Of a stretch of 64,000 bases of DNA, positions 33,527 to 42,439 are shown piece after piece. A program made the position numbers and the translations under genes. Origin of the DNA: Bacteroidaceae bacterium (lineage in GTDB: Bacteria > Bacteroidota > Bacteroidia > Bacteroidales > Bacteroidaceae); NCBI GenBank assembly GCA_017619335.1, contig JAFZSP010000079.1, positions 1 through 64,000 of the forward strand, written 5' to 3'. The first letter of the stretch is position 1. Each line of letters opens with the position of its first letter. The notes beneath the pieces were generated by a model that made no database searches, was not told the origin of the DNA, and saw only the letters and a list, made by a program, of their open reading frames with translations.

Positions 33527-33556
33527 CAAAGGTACTGCTTTTTCATGAAACTGCAA
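33527..33556 (-). promoter_or_regulatory. Promoter of the tRNA-Thr (and possibly mltG-glnN)
   Basis: Minus-strand TTG at 33556-33554 and TACCTTTG at 33534-33527 with a 19-nt spacer. The tRNA 5' end is 24 nt downstream. No separate promoter is visible between tRNA and mltG, so read-through is possible. Confidence 0.75.
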
Positions 33557-33628
33557 AGATTTTGCCCTATTTTTTGCTCTTCCAGCCCTTTTTTTCCACT
33601 TTATCGAGGCTTTCTCAGCAGAAGTTCG

Positions 33629-33636
33629 TATCTTTG
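33629..33636 (+). promoter_or_regulatory. Promoter -7 element for the SGNH esterase gene
   Basis: TATCTTTG matches TAnnTTTG and lies 30 nt upstream of the ATG at 33667. It is downstream of the alternative ATG at 33562 and therefore supports the shorter protein. No clear -33 TTG. Confidence 0.55.
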
Positions 33637-33666
33637 CCGCCACAAAACACTCAACTCCCATCTTTC

Positions 33667-34965
33667 ATGAGACATTCTTTTCCCATTCTCCGTTTTTCGT
33701 TATTCCTGCTATTGGCGACATCCGTGATGGTGCCTTCCAACGCCCAGCCGTGGAACTTCCGTTTCACCACCGACAAGAAGGTGCAGATGGAAGGAGCCAC
33801 ACAAGTGCAGCCTTCCGATCGTTACTCCGCTGGCACCGCCTACGGCTTTGACTTCATCCCTTCGCCAGCGCAATTGGAACAACCGTCTCCGTTCTTCTTC
33901 AGCCTGCGTGTGCCGGATGGCAATTACAGGGTGACAGTGCTCTTGGGATCCCGCCACCGTGCTGCCGTCACCACGGTTCGGGCAGAAAGTCGCCGGCTCT
34001 TTGTGGAGAACCTGAGCACAAAGAAGGGTGAGTTGAAAGAGGTCTCGTTCATTGTCCATAAACATTCTCCACAAATAGACGAGCAGCGTTCCATGCGCCT
34101 GAAGCCAAGAGAATTGCAGAAGCTGAACTTTGACGACCGTCTGACCATAGAGGTCAACGGCGATGCACCTGCGCTGGCCACCCTCCGCATAGAGCCTGCA
34201 CCCGAAGTGCCCACCGTCTTCCTCTGCGGCAACAGCACCGTCGTGGATCAGGACAACGAACCCTGGGCTTCTTGGGGACAGATGATCACGCGCTGGTTCG
34301 GCCCCGAGGTGGCCTTTGCCAACTTTGCCGAGAGCGGTGAGACGGCCAGCACTTTCATCAGTGCCAACCGTCTGGCCAAGGCGCTTTCCATGATGAAAGC
34401 CGGTGATTATCTGATTGCCGAGTTCGGGCACAACGACCAGAAGCAGCGCTTCCCGGGAGCTGGTGCCTACTACAACTTTGCCACCGCCCTGAAGACCTTT
34501 ATTGATGAAACGCGCGCGCGAGGTGCCACTCCCATCTTTGTCACGCCCACACAACGGCGTAGCTTCAAGGACGGACACATTCAAGAGACACACGCCAACT
34601 ATCCCGAGGCAATGGCTTGGGTAGCCAAGAATGAAAACGTTCCCCTCATCGATTTGCATCAAATGACCCGCACGTTCTATGAGGCGATGGGTGAGGAACA
34701 AAGCAAGCGCGCTTTCGTACACTATCCGGCAGGTTCCTACCCTGGACAGACGCAGGATTTCAAGGACAACACGCACTTCAATCCCTACGGTGCCTACGAG
34801 ATTGCCAAATGTATCATTGAGGGTATGAAGCAGCTACAGCTTCCCTTCCTCTCTGCTCTGCGTCCTGAATACCAGGCTTTTGACCCGGAACATCCCGATG
34901 AAATAGACTCGTTTCACTGGAACGACTCGCCTTTCTTTGAGGCCGATAAACCCGACGGAAACTGA
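33667..34965 (+). CDS. Secreted SGNH-family esterase, rhamnogalacturonan acetylesterase-like
   Basis: The 432-residue protein has a signal peptide ending S-N-A-Q, an N-terminal beta-sandwich (about 25-180; F-S-L-R-V-P-D-G-N-Y-R-V-T-V-L-L-G) and an SGNH hydrolase domain. Block I is F-L-C-G-N-S-T-V-V-D with nucleophile Ser190, block III-like A-E-F-G-H-N-D-Q-K, and block V D-N-T-H-F-N (Asp367, His370). The G-N-S-T-V and G-H-N-D-Q patterns match rhamnogalacturonan acetylesterases (CE12-like), which deacetylate pectin. The nearby HAD gene starts 5 nt after its stop. Confidence 0.87.
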   Translation: MRHSFPILRFSLFLLLATSVMVPSNAQPWNFRFTTDKKVQMEGATQVQPSDRYSAGTAYGFDFIPSPAQLEQPSPFFFSLRVPDGNYRVTVLLGSRHRAAVTTVRAESRRLFVENLSTKKGELKEVSFIVHKHSPQIDEQRSMRLKPRELQKLNFDDRLTIEVNGDAPALATLRIEPAPEVPTVFLCGNSTVVDQDNEPWASWGQMITRWFGPEVAFANFAESGETASTFISANRLAKALSMMKAGDYLIAEFGHNDQKQRFPGAGAYYNFATALKTFIDETRARGATPIFVTPTQRRSFKDGHIQETHANYPEAMAWVAKNENVPLIDLHQMTRTFYEAMGEEQSKRAFVHYPAGSYPGQTQDFKDNTHFNPYGAYEIAKCIIEGMKQLQLPFLSALRPEYQAFDPEHPDEIDSFHWNDSPFFEADKPDGN

Positions 34966-34970
34966 TAACT

Positions 34971-35594
34971 ATGATTAAAAATATTGCTTTTGACTTTGGC
35001 GGCGTGATCTTTGACCTCTCGTGGGAGGGCGCCGTGGCATCATTCAAGCGGATAGGCTTGGCAGATGCCGAAGTACGGTTGGACCGCTTTCATCAGAAAG
35101 GGGTCTTTGAACTATTGGAGAGTGGTCAAATCACCCCCGACGCTTTCCGGACCGAACTGGAGAAGATGTGCGGTCGCTCGCTCTCTCATGACGAGGTGCT
35201 GGGTGCATGGCTCGGCTATGTCGGCGGCCCAGTTGATACACTGAAGCTGCGTCGTCTGGATGAGCTGCGCGCCCGCGGCTACCGCACGTTTCTGCTTTCC
35301 AACACCAATCCCTTTGTGCAGTCGTGGGCAGAGAGTCCGCAATTCAGTACAGAGGGGCGTCCGTTGAGCAGTTACTTGGAGAAGTGCTATACTTCATACG
35401 AAGTGGGCATCATGAAACCTGACCCAGGCATTTTCCAATTCATGCTCAACGACGCAGGAATCCAGCCTTCCGAGACGCTTTTCCTGGATGACTCACCCGC
35501 CAATATTGCCGTGGCCGCACAATTGGGCATTCAGACCCTTCTCGTAGAGAAGAATGCCGATTGGCGGGACGCCGTGGAAAAACTCTTAGCGTAG
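34971..35594 (+). CDS. HAD superfamily hydrolase (YihX-like)
   Basis: The 207-residue protein has motif I D-F-G-G-V (Asp8; the second Asp of DxD is Gly, as in YihX-like members), a helical cap (about 20-85), motif II L-L-S-N-T-N, motif III K-P-D-P-G-I-F and motif IV F-L-D-D-S-P-A-N-I. It likely dephosphorylates a sugar phosphate or nucleotide; the substrate is not determinable. It is probably cotranscribed with the SGNH esterase and converges with trpA. Confidence 0.9.
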   Translation: MIKNIAFDFGGVIFDLSWEGAVASFKRIGLADAEVRLDRFHQKGVFELLESGQITPDAFRTELEKMCGRSLSHDEVLGAWLGYVGGPVDTLKLRRLDELRARGYRTFLLSNTNPFVQSWAESPQFSTEGRPLSSYLEKCYTSYEVGIMKPDPGIFQFMLNDAGIQPSETLFLDDSPANIAVAAQLGIQTLLVEKNADWRDAVEKLLA

Positions 35595-35606
35595 TTGTTA
35601 AGCAAC

Positions 35607-36380
35607 TCACTGTTGCAGTGCTTCATACAGTTGGGTGAGGGCTTGGTCTGCATCATTCGTTTCGTCCAAGAGGGTGACGAACTTGGAACCAATGATGGCT
35701 CCGGCGGCGTTCTGTTGTGCCGATGTGAGCGTCTGATGGTTACTGATGCCGAAACCTATCATTCGAGGATTGCGCAGGTTCATGGAATTGACGTGGTTGA
35801 AATAAGCTTGTTTGGCTTCGTCAAAGGAACGTTGTGCCCCCGTGGTTGCGGCAGAACTGACCATGTAGATGAATCCGTCGGTGTGCTCATCGATGAAACG
35901 GATGCGTTCATCAGAGGTCTCGGGAGTAATGAGCATAATGATGCGAAGGTCGTAACGGTCTGCAACGGGCTTGAAGTCCTCTAAGTAATCACGGAAGGGC
36001 AGATCCGGAAGGATGACACCATCTACGCCAACTTGCTGACATTCTTGACAGAAACGCTCGAAACCGAATTGGATGACGGGGTTCAAGTAGCCCATAAGCA
36101 GAAGTGGAATATTGACATCTTTCCGAATGTCTTTCAGTTGGTTAAAGAGTGTGCGGAGCGTCATTCCATTGTGCAGGGCTTTGGTGGCAGCATCTTGGAT
36201 GACGGGGCCGTCGGCCATTGGATCACTGAAAGGTATTCCGATTTCTATCATATCAATACCCCGCGAAGCGAGTGTACGAACGATGTGTGCGGTGGAGTCC
36301 AATGTGGGGTGGCCAGCACAGAAGTATAGGGAAAGAATGCCTGATGGCTTTTGTGTGAAAAGAGAATTGATGCGATTCAT
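35607..36380 (-). CDS. trpA: Tryptophan synthase alpha chain
   Basis: Cleaves indole-3-glycerol phosphate to indole and glyceraldehyde 3-phosphate. The 257-residue TIM barrel has the catalytic Glu in M-I-E-I-G-I-P-F-S-D-P-M-A-D-G-P-V-I-Q and Asp in G-V-D-G-V-I-L-P-D-L-P. Last gene of the trp operon; its ATG overlaps the trpF stop as ATGA. Confidence 0.95.
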   Translation of the reverse strand: MNRINSLFTQKPSGILSLYFCAGHPTLDSTAHIVRTLASRGIDMIEIGIPFSDPMADGPVIQDAATKALHNGMTLRTLFNQLKDIRKDVNIPLLLMGYLNPVIQFGFERFCQECQQVGVDGVILPDLPFRDYLEDFKPVADRYDLRIIMLITPETSDERIRFIDEHTDGFIYMVSSAATTGAQRSFDEAKQAYFNHVNSMNLRNPRMIGFGISNHQTLTSAQQNAAGAIIGSKFVTLLDETNDADQALTQLYEALQQ

Positions 36381-37015
36381 AGTGTTTGATTATTAAGTGA
36401 TTGCAAGAAGTGGGATAGGCGTGTGACATCCTTGTGTGCGGGTGCTGACTCGAAGCGGGAATTGAGATCAATGCCGATGCAACGGGGATGGTGGAAGGAA
36501 CGGACGCGCAGGGCATCTTCAGGGCCAATGCCGCCACTGAGGAGAAAAGGAGTGGAGCCGTTGTAATCCTGGAGAATGGCCCAGTCAAACTGTCGGCCGC
36601 TGCCGCCCGGAAGCGGACTGCGGGTGTCGAAGAGGAAGTAATCGACAAGGCCCTCATAGGGTTTGGTTCCTTCCAAATCCTTTGCGGTAGCGATGGAAAA
36701 CGCTTTGATGAGGGAGATGGAATCGCCACAGGCCGTTTTGAGGGATCTGCAGAAGGCTGGCGACTCATGGCCGTGCAGCTGGACACCGTGGAGACCGAAC
36801 AGTTGAATGTGCTGAATGATCTCTTCTTCAGTCGAATCCACGAAGACTCCGACACGGCTGACGTGCTGCGGCAGGTAGGTCGGAACGTCTGAGACGAAGC
36901 GCGAGGAACCGGGCCAGAAGATGAAGCCCATCCAATCTATGCCGAGCGTTTCCACTGCGCGGATGTTGTCGGCATCGCGCATACCACATACCTTAATGAG
37001 AAGATGACTGTCCAT
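36377..37015 (-). CDS. trpF: Phosphoribosylanthranilate isomerase
   Basis: Amadori rearrangement of phosphoribosylanthranilate. The 212 residues start with K-V-C-G-M-R-D (catalytic Cys) and include D-W-M-G-F-I-F, V-Q-L-H-G-H-E, the catalytic Asp in F-L-F-D-T-R and L-S-G-G-I-G-P-E-D at the phosphate site, with G-I-D-L-N-S-R-F-E near the end. It begins directly after the trpC stop. Confidence 0.95.
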   Translation of the reverse strand: MDSHLLIKVCGMRDADNIRAVETLGIDWMGFIFWPGSSRFVSDVPTYLPQHVSRVGVFVDSTEEEIIQHIQLFGLHGVQLHGHESPAFCRSLKTACGDSISLIKAFSIATAKDLEGTKPYEGLVDYFLFDTRSPLPGGSGRQFDWAILQDYNGSTPFLLSGGIGPEDALRVRSFHHPRCIGIDLNSRFESAPAHKDVTRLSHFLQSLNNQTL

Positions 37016-37759
37016 CTATTCTTGGATTTGTGCGATGAAACGGCTGAGCGCTTCGGCGGGGTTTGCCTCACGCATAAAAGTCTCTCCAATCAGGAACCCT
37101 CTGAAACCTGCGGCGCGCAGGTCACGGATGACGGCGGGGTCACTGATGCCGCTTTCACTGACGAGCACACGGTCACGGGGCAGTCTCTCGGCCAAGCGGA
37201 AAGAGTTCTGAACATCGGTAACAAAGGAGCCGAGATTACGGTTGTTGACGCCAATGCAGTCGGCAGACAGTTCGGTGTATTCCAATTCGTTCTCGCTATG
37301 TATTTCAAGTAACACTTCAAGCCCGATGCCATGCGCTTTACTGATGAGCTCGGCACACTTGGTCTTGCTCAGACAAGCTGCAATGAGAAGAACGGCAGAA
37401 GCCCCGCAAGTGAGGGCCTGGTACAGCTGCAGCTCATCGATTACAAAGTTCTTGTACAGAATCGGCAGTGTGACACCTGCACGGCGTGCTGCACGGATGA
37501 AGTCATCTTGCCCACCGAAGAAGTGCTCATCTGTGAGGATGCTGAGCGCCGCAGCTCCCGCCTGCTGATAGCCGATGGGAACCACGTCTGGACGAGCCGA
37601 CTCGTGGATCCACCCCTTGGAAGGGGAGCGACGCTTGAATTCGGCAATGATGCCCGTGCGTGAGGCAAAAAGGGCTTCACGAAGAGAAGGCTTGGGAGCA
37701 CGGAGGGCTTCCACCTCTTCCTGCTTGCGCGCGATGATGGTTTGGAGAATGTCTTGCAT
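37016..37759 (-). CDS. trpC: Indole-3-glycerol phosphate synthase
   Basis: Ring closure of CdRP to indole-3-glycerol phosphate. The 247-residue barrel has I-A-E-F-K-R-R-S-P-S-K-G-W (catalytic Lys), L-Y-K-N-F-V-I-D (catalytic Lys), L-E-I-H-S-E-N-E, I-G-V-N-N-R-N-L and S-E-S-G-I-S. Separate from trpF. The gap to trpD is 8 nt. Confidence 0.95.
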   Translation of the reverse strand: MQDILQTIIARKQEEVEALRAPKPSLREALFASRTGIIAEFKRRSPSKGWIHESARPDVVPIGYQQAGAAALSILTDEHFFGGQDDFIRAARRAGVTLPILYKNFVIDELQLYQALTCGASAVLLIAACLSKTKCAELISKAHGIGLEVLLEIHSENELEYTELSADCIGVNNRNLGSFVTDVQNSFRLAERLPRDRVLVSESGISDPAVIRDLRAAGFRGFLIGETFMREANPAEALSRFIAQIQE

Positions 37760-37767
37760 AATAACAG

Positions 37768-38763
37768 TTATGAATTCAGTTCCAGGAATTTCTTGAAGGC
37801 GGTCAAGGCTCGTCCACTGTCAAGGGACTCGCGGGCAATGGCGATAGAATCCTCCACACTGAGGTTACGATCCAGGACGCTGATACCGCAGGCTGCATTT
37901 GCCATGATAACAGACTTCTGTGCCGGGGTGCTGGTTCCCTGAAGGACGCTGTCAAAGATGGCACAGGCTTCCTCGATGGTTGTTCCACCATAGATGTCGG
38001 ACGGTTCTACATAGTTGAGCCCCAGGTCTTTGGGCGTGAAGACCTTCTCAAAATGGTTGGTGACGAACTTGAAGCCACTGGTGAGGGAAATCTCGTCATA
38101 ACCGTCATAGCTGGTGATGATACCGAAGTTGTCACCAATGCGCTGATGGATATTGGTATAGAGGCGCAACTGACTCTGGTCGGCTGTACCATGGAGGGAG
38201 TTCTTCGGGTGGCATGGGTTGACAAGGGGACCAAGGAGGTTGAAGCAGGTGGGTACGCCCAGCGCTTTGCGGGCAGGACCGACGAACTTCATACCGTAGG
38301 CAAAGAGGGGAGCGTGGAAGTAGCAGATGCCCGCTTCGTCAAGACTGCGGCGGAGTTTGTCGGGGTCGGCCGTGAAACGCACTCCGTGGGCTTCCAGCAC
38401 ATTGCTGGCACCGCTGACGGAGGTGCTGGCGCCATTGCCGTGTTTGGTGACCTTGTATCCTGCTCCGGCAATCACGAAGGCAGAACACGTGGAAATGTTG
38501 AAGGTGTTCTTCTGGTCGCCGCCAGTGCCCACGATATCCAGTGTGTTGTAGTCACTGAGGTCGATATATTTGCCGGTTTCCAAGAGGCCATCGCGGAAGC
38601 CGAGAAGCTCGTCCACGGTGGCGCCCCGCATCTGAATGGCGGTGAGGAGGGCGGCTATCTGAATGTCGGTGTACTGCTCACGGGTGATGTTGAGCATGAG
38701 GGTGCGAGTTTCTTCGCGGCTGAGGGTTTCGCCTGCTATGAGGCGGGAGAGAATGGATTTCAT
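37768..38763 (-). CDS. trpD: Anthranilate phosphoribosyltransferase
   Basis: Transfers phosphoribose from PRPP to anthranilate. The 331-residue protein has G-T-G-G-D-Q-K-N-T-F-N-I-S-T (PRPP loop; the residue after G-T-G-G-D is Gln where Gly is usual) and K-H-G-N-G-A-S-T-S-V-S-G-A-S-N-V-L-E. The ATG at 38763 fits the family start (M-K-S-I-L-S-R-L); an ATG at 38799 would add 12 unrelated residues. It is separated from trpG by about 300 nt filled by a palindromic element. A TATATTTG at 38804-38797 (minus) could be a weak internal promoter element. Confidence 0.95.
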   Translation of the reverse strand: MKSILSRLIAGETLSREETRTLMLNITREQYTDIQIAALLTAIQMRGATVDELLGFRDGLLETGKYIDLSDYNTLDIVGTGGDQKNTFNISTCSAFVIAGAGYKVTKHGNGASTSVSGASNVLEAHGVRFTADPDKLRRSLDEAGICYFHAPLFAYGMKFVGPARKALGVPTCFNLLGPLVNPCHPKNSLHGTADQSQLRLYTNIHQRIGDNFGIITSYDGYDEISLTSGFKFVTNHFEKVFTPKDLGLNYVEPSDIYGGTTIEEACAIFDSVLQGTSTPAQKSVIMANAACGISVLDRNLSVEDSIAIARESLDSGRALTAFKKFLELNS

Positions 38764-38829
38764 AGGATTTAATAATGATAGATGAGAATACTTATTCAAA
38801 TATAGCTAGTAATGCCATAGGCATTTGAT

Positions 38830-39037
38830 TGGGGTAGCCAGCCAATTCATTGGCTGGTATTGTGGTTGCCAATGGAACGCGTGCCGTAGGTACGAGAGAG
38901 GGATCTGTTGTCGCGTACCTAAAGGCACGCGTTTTTCTCCGTCATTCCATACCAGCCGTTAAAACGGCTGGCTACCCCTATCTCGCCCCGATGGGGCTTT
39001 TCGCTGCGGTCATCCTATCTCGCCCCTACGGGGCTTT
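38830..39037. repeat. Nested palindromic element inside the trp operon (copy 4)
   Basis: Full-length copy between trpG and trpD: outer arms ggggtagccagcc/ggctggctacccc, the central stem gcgtgccgtaggtac/gcgtacctaaaggcacgc, and two successive hairpins ccccgatgggg and cccctacgggg on the right. An atgccataggcat palindrome precedes it at about 38812, as in the copies near 3215 and 4208. The surrounding operon is otherwise tightly packed. Confidence 0.88.
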
Positions 39038-39062
39038 GAATTACAGTTCATTAGATAGATAT

Positions 39063-39629
39063 TTAATGATTGAGCCAGTTGCGCAGCATGGCGGGACCGT
39101 CAGGGGTGAGAACGCTCTCTGGGTGAAACTGGATACCTCGGATATCGAGTGTCCGATGGCGCAGGGCCATTATTTGTCCTTCCTCGCTTACGGCAGTGAT
39201 TTCCAGACAGTCGGGGAAGGCTTCCTTGGAAACGACCCACGAGTGGTAACGTCCGACAGGGAGTCCCGAGGCCGGAAGACCCTCGAAGAGGTAGTCTTCT
39301 GTGGTGAGGTGAATGGGCGTCTGAACACCATGAAAAACGTCTGAGAGGTTCTCGAGGGTGGCACCGAAGGCTTCACCAATTGCCTGGTGACCAAGGCAGA
39401 CACCGAGTAGGGGTTTCTTGCCTGCATAGGTACGAATGACATCCAACAGAAGGCCTGCTTCAGAGGGAATACCTGGACCCGGGGAAAGGATGATTTTGTC
39501 ATACGGTTCCAGATCACTGAGGTTGAACTGGTCGTTGCGCACGGTGTCACATTGGGCACCGAGCTGCTTCACCAGATGGGAAAGATTGAAGGTGAAGCTG
39601 TCGTAGTTATCAATGATGATGATTTTCAT
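39063..39629 (-). CDS. trpG: Anthranilate synthase component II (glutamine amidotransferase)
   Basis: Supplies ammonia from glutamine to TrpE. The 188-residue class I amidotransferase has D-N-Y-D-S-F-T-F-N-L, S-P-G-P-G-I-P, the nucleophile in L-G-V-C-L-G-H-Q-A-I and the His-Glu pair in F-H-P-E-S. The start overlaps the trpE stop as ATGA (39626-39629). Not fused to trpE or trpD. Confidence 0.95.
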   Translation of the reverse strand: MKIIIIDNYDSFTFNLSHLVKQLGAQCDTVRNDQFNLSDLEPYDKIILSPGPGIPSEAGLLLDVIRTYAGKKPLLGVCLGHQAIGEAFGATLENLSDVFHGVQTPIHLTTEDYLFEGLPASGLPVGRYHSWVVSKEAFPDCLEITAVSEEGQIMALRHRTLDIRGIQFHPESVLTPDGPAMLRNWLNH

Positions 39630-41020
39630 AGTTTTTCGGCTTCAATGATGGCGCGTCTGAGCGCACCAAGTTTGTTGTTAACTTCCTGTAATTCATATTC
39701 CACATCGCTCTTGGCAACAATGCCTCCGCCAGCCTGGAACCACAGCTCACCACCACGACTGACGAAGGTGCGGATGGTGATGGCTTGATTCAGTGAACCG
39801 TCCAGCCCGATGAAGCCGATGCAGCCACCGTAGGCACCACGGTTGTGCGGCTCAATCTCTGAGATGAGTTGCATCGCGCGGACTTTGGGCGCACCGGAGA
39901 GGGTGCCGGCAGGGAAGGTGTCGATAAATGCCTTGATGGGTGAGGCGTCCTCGTCCAAGGTGCCACTGACGCGGGACACCAGATGGATGACGTGGGAGTA
40001 GAATTGCATATCCTTGAAGAATTCCACGTGGACGTTGTGGCAGTTGCGGCTGAGGTCGTTGCGGGCCAGATCCACAAGCATCACATGCTCAGCATTTTCC
40101 TTGGGGTCGTTGCGCAGGTATTCGGCAGCGCGGCGGTCCTCTTCACGGTTACCCGTGCGACGCGTGGTTCCGGCAATGGGATCGATATAGGCTGTGCGCC
40201 CGCTGATGCGGCAGTGTGTCTCGGGAGAGGAGCCAAAGATTCGGAAGCCGCCGAAGTCGAAATAGAAGAGGTACGGCGAGGGATTGATGCTGCGCAGGGC
40301 GCGGTAGAGCTGGAAGTCATCGCCGGTGAATCGCTGGCAGAAGCGTCGGGAGAGTACGATCTGGAACACATCGCCACGCAGACAGTGCTGAATGCCGCGA
40401 CGGATGTTCTCGCGGTGCTCATCGTCTGTCAGGGTGCTGGTGACATCACCTTCGATATGGAAGGGGTAGGGGGCTGCCACCGTATCACAGCACTGATGAC
40501 GAAGACGGTCCAGATGGTCCTCTTCTCCATCAGACAGCAACTCAATGAGCGTCATCGTGTTATTGAAGTGGTCGAAAACGATCACATACTTATATAGAAT
40601 ATAGAGGAGGTCGGGCGCATCGTTCTTGGCTTGCGTCTCGTCCTTCACTGGTATCTGTTCGAAGTAACGGACCGCATTGAAGGTGGTGTAGCCGTATAAG
40701 CCACAGAACTCTGCCGCCTGGCCGGTGACGGAGAAGCGTGAGAGGAACGACTGGATGGCGTTGACGGTGTCGGCACATTCGGAACAGGGCTGCAGGTGGG
40801 AGGAGCCGTCCGGGAGGGTGGTTGTGGCGGTGCCGTGAGCAATGGCGATGGAGGCAAGCGGCTGCAGTGCGATGAACGAGCGGGCGTTATCGTTGCCGTG
40901 ATAGTCGCTGGATTCCATGAGTGCGCTTTGGGGGTAAAGGTCACGGACGCGCAGGTAAACACTCACAGGTGTCTGTAGATCGCCAAGAATCTGGCGGGTG
41001 GAGGTAGTATAGGAGAACAT
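39626..41020 (-). CDS. trpE: Anthranilate synthase component I
   Basis: Converts chorismate to anthranilate. The 464-residue chorismate-binding enzyme has I-A-G-T-T-R-R, D-L-A-R-N-D-L, T-F-P-A-G-T-L-S-G-A-P-K-V-R-A-M and Q-A-G-G-G-I-V-A-K-S-D. A-L-M-E-S-S near residue 35 corresponds to the Trp feedback-binding L-L-E-S motif. ATG 41020 (M-F-S-Y-T-T-S-T-R) is chosen over 41056, which starts in the AT-rich repeat spacer after trpB. Confidence 0.95.
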   Translation of the reverse strand: MFSYTTSTRQILGDLQTPVSVYLRVRDLYPQSALMESSDYHGNDNARSFIALQPLASIAIAHGTATTTLPDGSSHLQPCSECADTVNAIQSFLSRFSVTGQAAEFCGLYGYTTFNAVRYFEQIPVKDETQAKNDAPDLLYILYKYVIVFDHFNNTMTLIELLSDGEEDHLDRLRHQCCDTVAAPYPFHIEGDVTSTLTDDEHRENIRRGIQHCLRGDVFQIVLSRRFCQRFTGDDFQLYRALRSINPSPYLFYFDFGGFRIFGSSPETHCRISGRTAYIDPIAGTTRRTGNREEDRRAAEYLRNDPKENAEHVMLVDLARNDLSRNCHNVHVEFFKDMQFYSHVIHLVSRVSGTLDEDASPIKAFIDTFPAGTLSGAPKVRAMQLISEIEPHNRGAYGGCIGFIGLDGSLNQAITIRTFVSRGGELWFQAGGGIVAKSDVEYELQEVNNKLGALRRAIIEAEKL

Positions 41021-41056
41021 CTTAATAATGGACAATGGAAAATGGATAATGGACAA

Positions 41057-42241
41057 TTATTTCATTTCGCGGAGGTAAGTTCCCAGGTCTTTGTCCCCGC
41101 GGCCGCTGACAGTCAGAACAACAACGTCCTCTGGACGGAACTGCATTTTCGGCAACATTGCCAGTGCGTGAGCACTCTCCAATGCAGGGATGATACCTTC
41201 GAGGCGTGTCAGTTCGTAGGCGGCAGCCAGCGCTTCATCATCATTAATAGCCATCACGGTGGCCCTGCCGCAGCGAGCCAGATAGGCGTGCAGCGGACCT
41301 ATTCCCGGGTAGTCCAGACCAGCGGAAATACTGTATGGTTCCGTGATTTGTCCGTCTTCGGTCTGCATCACCAACGTCCGGGCACCATGGATGATGCCGA
41401 GGGTTCCGCAGTGGATGGTGGCAGCCGTCTCACCGCTGTCAATACCGTGACCACCGGCTTCACCCAGAACAATACTCACGCGCTCGTCATCCAAGTAATG
41501 ATAGATGGTGCCGGCCGCGTTGCTTCCGCCACCCACACAGGCCATGAGGTAATCGGGGTAGTCACGCCCCTCGTGTTCCATCAGTTGTAGCTTGATTTCC
41601 TTGGATATAACACTTTGCAGACGAGCGACCATATCGGGATAAGGATGCGGTCCCACGGTGCTTCCAATAATATAAAAGGTGTCGGCAGGGTGACAACACC
41701 AGTCACGGATGGCCTCGTTGGTGGCGTCTTTCAAGGTCTTGTTGCCGCTCTCCACAGGAAAGACCTCTGCTCCCAACATCTTCATACGTTCCACGTTGAC
41801 GTGCTGGCGGGCGACATCTGTGGCTCCCATATAGACGCGGCAAGGCATATTCATCAGGGCACAAACGGTGGCGGTGGCCACGCCGTGCTGTCCGGCTCCC
41901 GTTTCTGCGATGATGCGTTTCTTGCCCATGCGTTGTGCCAGCAGGATTTGACCGATCGCGTTGTTGATCTTGTGTGCGCCCGTGTGATTCAGGTCTTCAC
42001 GCTTCAGATACAGCCGGCAGCAGTAACGTTCGCTCATCCGACGGGCGAAGTAGAGCGGACTGGGACGACCCACGTAATCGCGCAGCAATTGGTGGTACTC
42101 TCTCTGGAACGACTCACTCTCGATGATGTCGAGATACTGGTTCTTCAGGTCTTCCACGGTCTTGTAGAGAATCTCGGGGATGTATGCTCCGCCGAACTCG
42201 CCGTAGAAACCATTCGTGTTGATGTTGTGACTGGCTATCAT
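41057..42241 (-). CDS. trpB: Tryptophan synthase beta chain (TrpB1)
   Basis: PLP-dependent condensation of indole with serine. The 394 residues are canonical TrpB1: G-F-Y-G-E-F-G-G-A-Y-I-P-E, PLP lysine in H-T-G-A-H-K-I-N-N (Lys91), E-T-G-A-G-Q-H-G-V-A and G-G-G-S-N-A-A-G. It is the first structural gene behind the attenuator. After trpB comes a 36-nt spacer built of repeated aatggacaatgg-type sequence. Confidence 0.96.
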   Translation of the reverse strand: MIASHNINTNGFYGEFGGAYIPEILYKTVEDLKNQYLDIIESESFQREYHQLLRDYVGRPSPLYFARRMSERYCCRLYLKREDLNHTGAHKINNAIGQILLAQRMGKKRIIAETGAGQHGVATATVCALMNMPCRVYMGATDVARQHVNVERMKMLGAEVFPVESGNKTLKDATNEAIRDWCCHPADTFYIIGSTVGPHPYPDMVARLQSVISKEIKLQLMEHEGRDYPDYLMACVGGGSNAAGTIYHYLDDERVSIVLGEAGGHGIDSGETAATIHCGTLGIIHGARTLVMQTEDGQITEPYSISAGLDYPGIGPLHAYLARCGRATVMAINDDEALAAAYELTRLEGIIPALESAHALAMLPKMQFRPEDVVVLTVSGRGDKDLGTYLREMK

Positions 42242-42278
42242 AATTATTGGATTAAAGTGATATTGCTGGAGGATGGAT

Positions 42279-42350
42279 AAAAAGAGAAAAGACCTGTCGT
42301 GAGAATCCCGACAGGCCTTTACCTATGTTGTACTACTGGTATATGGCAAC
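42279..42350 (-). promoter_or_regulatory. trp attenuator (mutually exclusive RNA hairpins and terminator)
   Basis: In the minus-strand RNA the terminator is a 12-bp stem (42320-42309 with 42299-42288, one G-U pair, 9-nt loop) followed by a U-rich tract. Upstream, 42347-42332 can pair with the leader codons for Tyr-Trp-Trp-Trp (42396-42382), about 14 pairs with one bulge. Alternatively its GCC and UACC (42347-42345, 42341-42338) pair with GGUA and GGC (42323-42320, 42317-42315), which occupies the 5' arm of the terminator. This is the classic 1:2, 2:3, 3:4 logic of ribosome-mediated attenuation. Confidence 0.88.
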
Positions 42351-42355
42351 CGCAC

Positions 42356-42412
42356 TCACGACTTTTTGAGACTTGAGTAACGCCACCACCAATAGTTCAT
42401 TTGTCTATTCAT
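42356..42412 (-). CDS. trpL: trp operon leader peptide with three consecutive Trp codons
   Basis: The 18-residue peptide MNRQMNYWWWRYSSLKKS is encoded just downstream of the promoter, with TGG-TGG-TGG at 42391-42383 and its stop 36 nt before the terminator stem. The frame extends upstream to 42553, but that part precedes the promoter. A start at the second Met (42400) is also possible. Ribosome stalling at the Trp codons when charged tRNA-Trp is scarce would favour the antiterminator. Confidence 0.88.
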   Translation of the reverse strand: MNRQMNYWWWRYSSLKKS

Positions 42413-42439
42413 TATTTGGACTTTGTTTGAATTCGGGTG

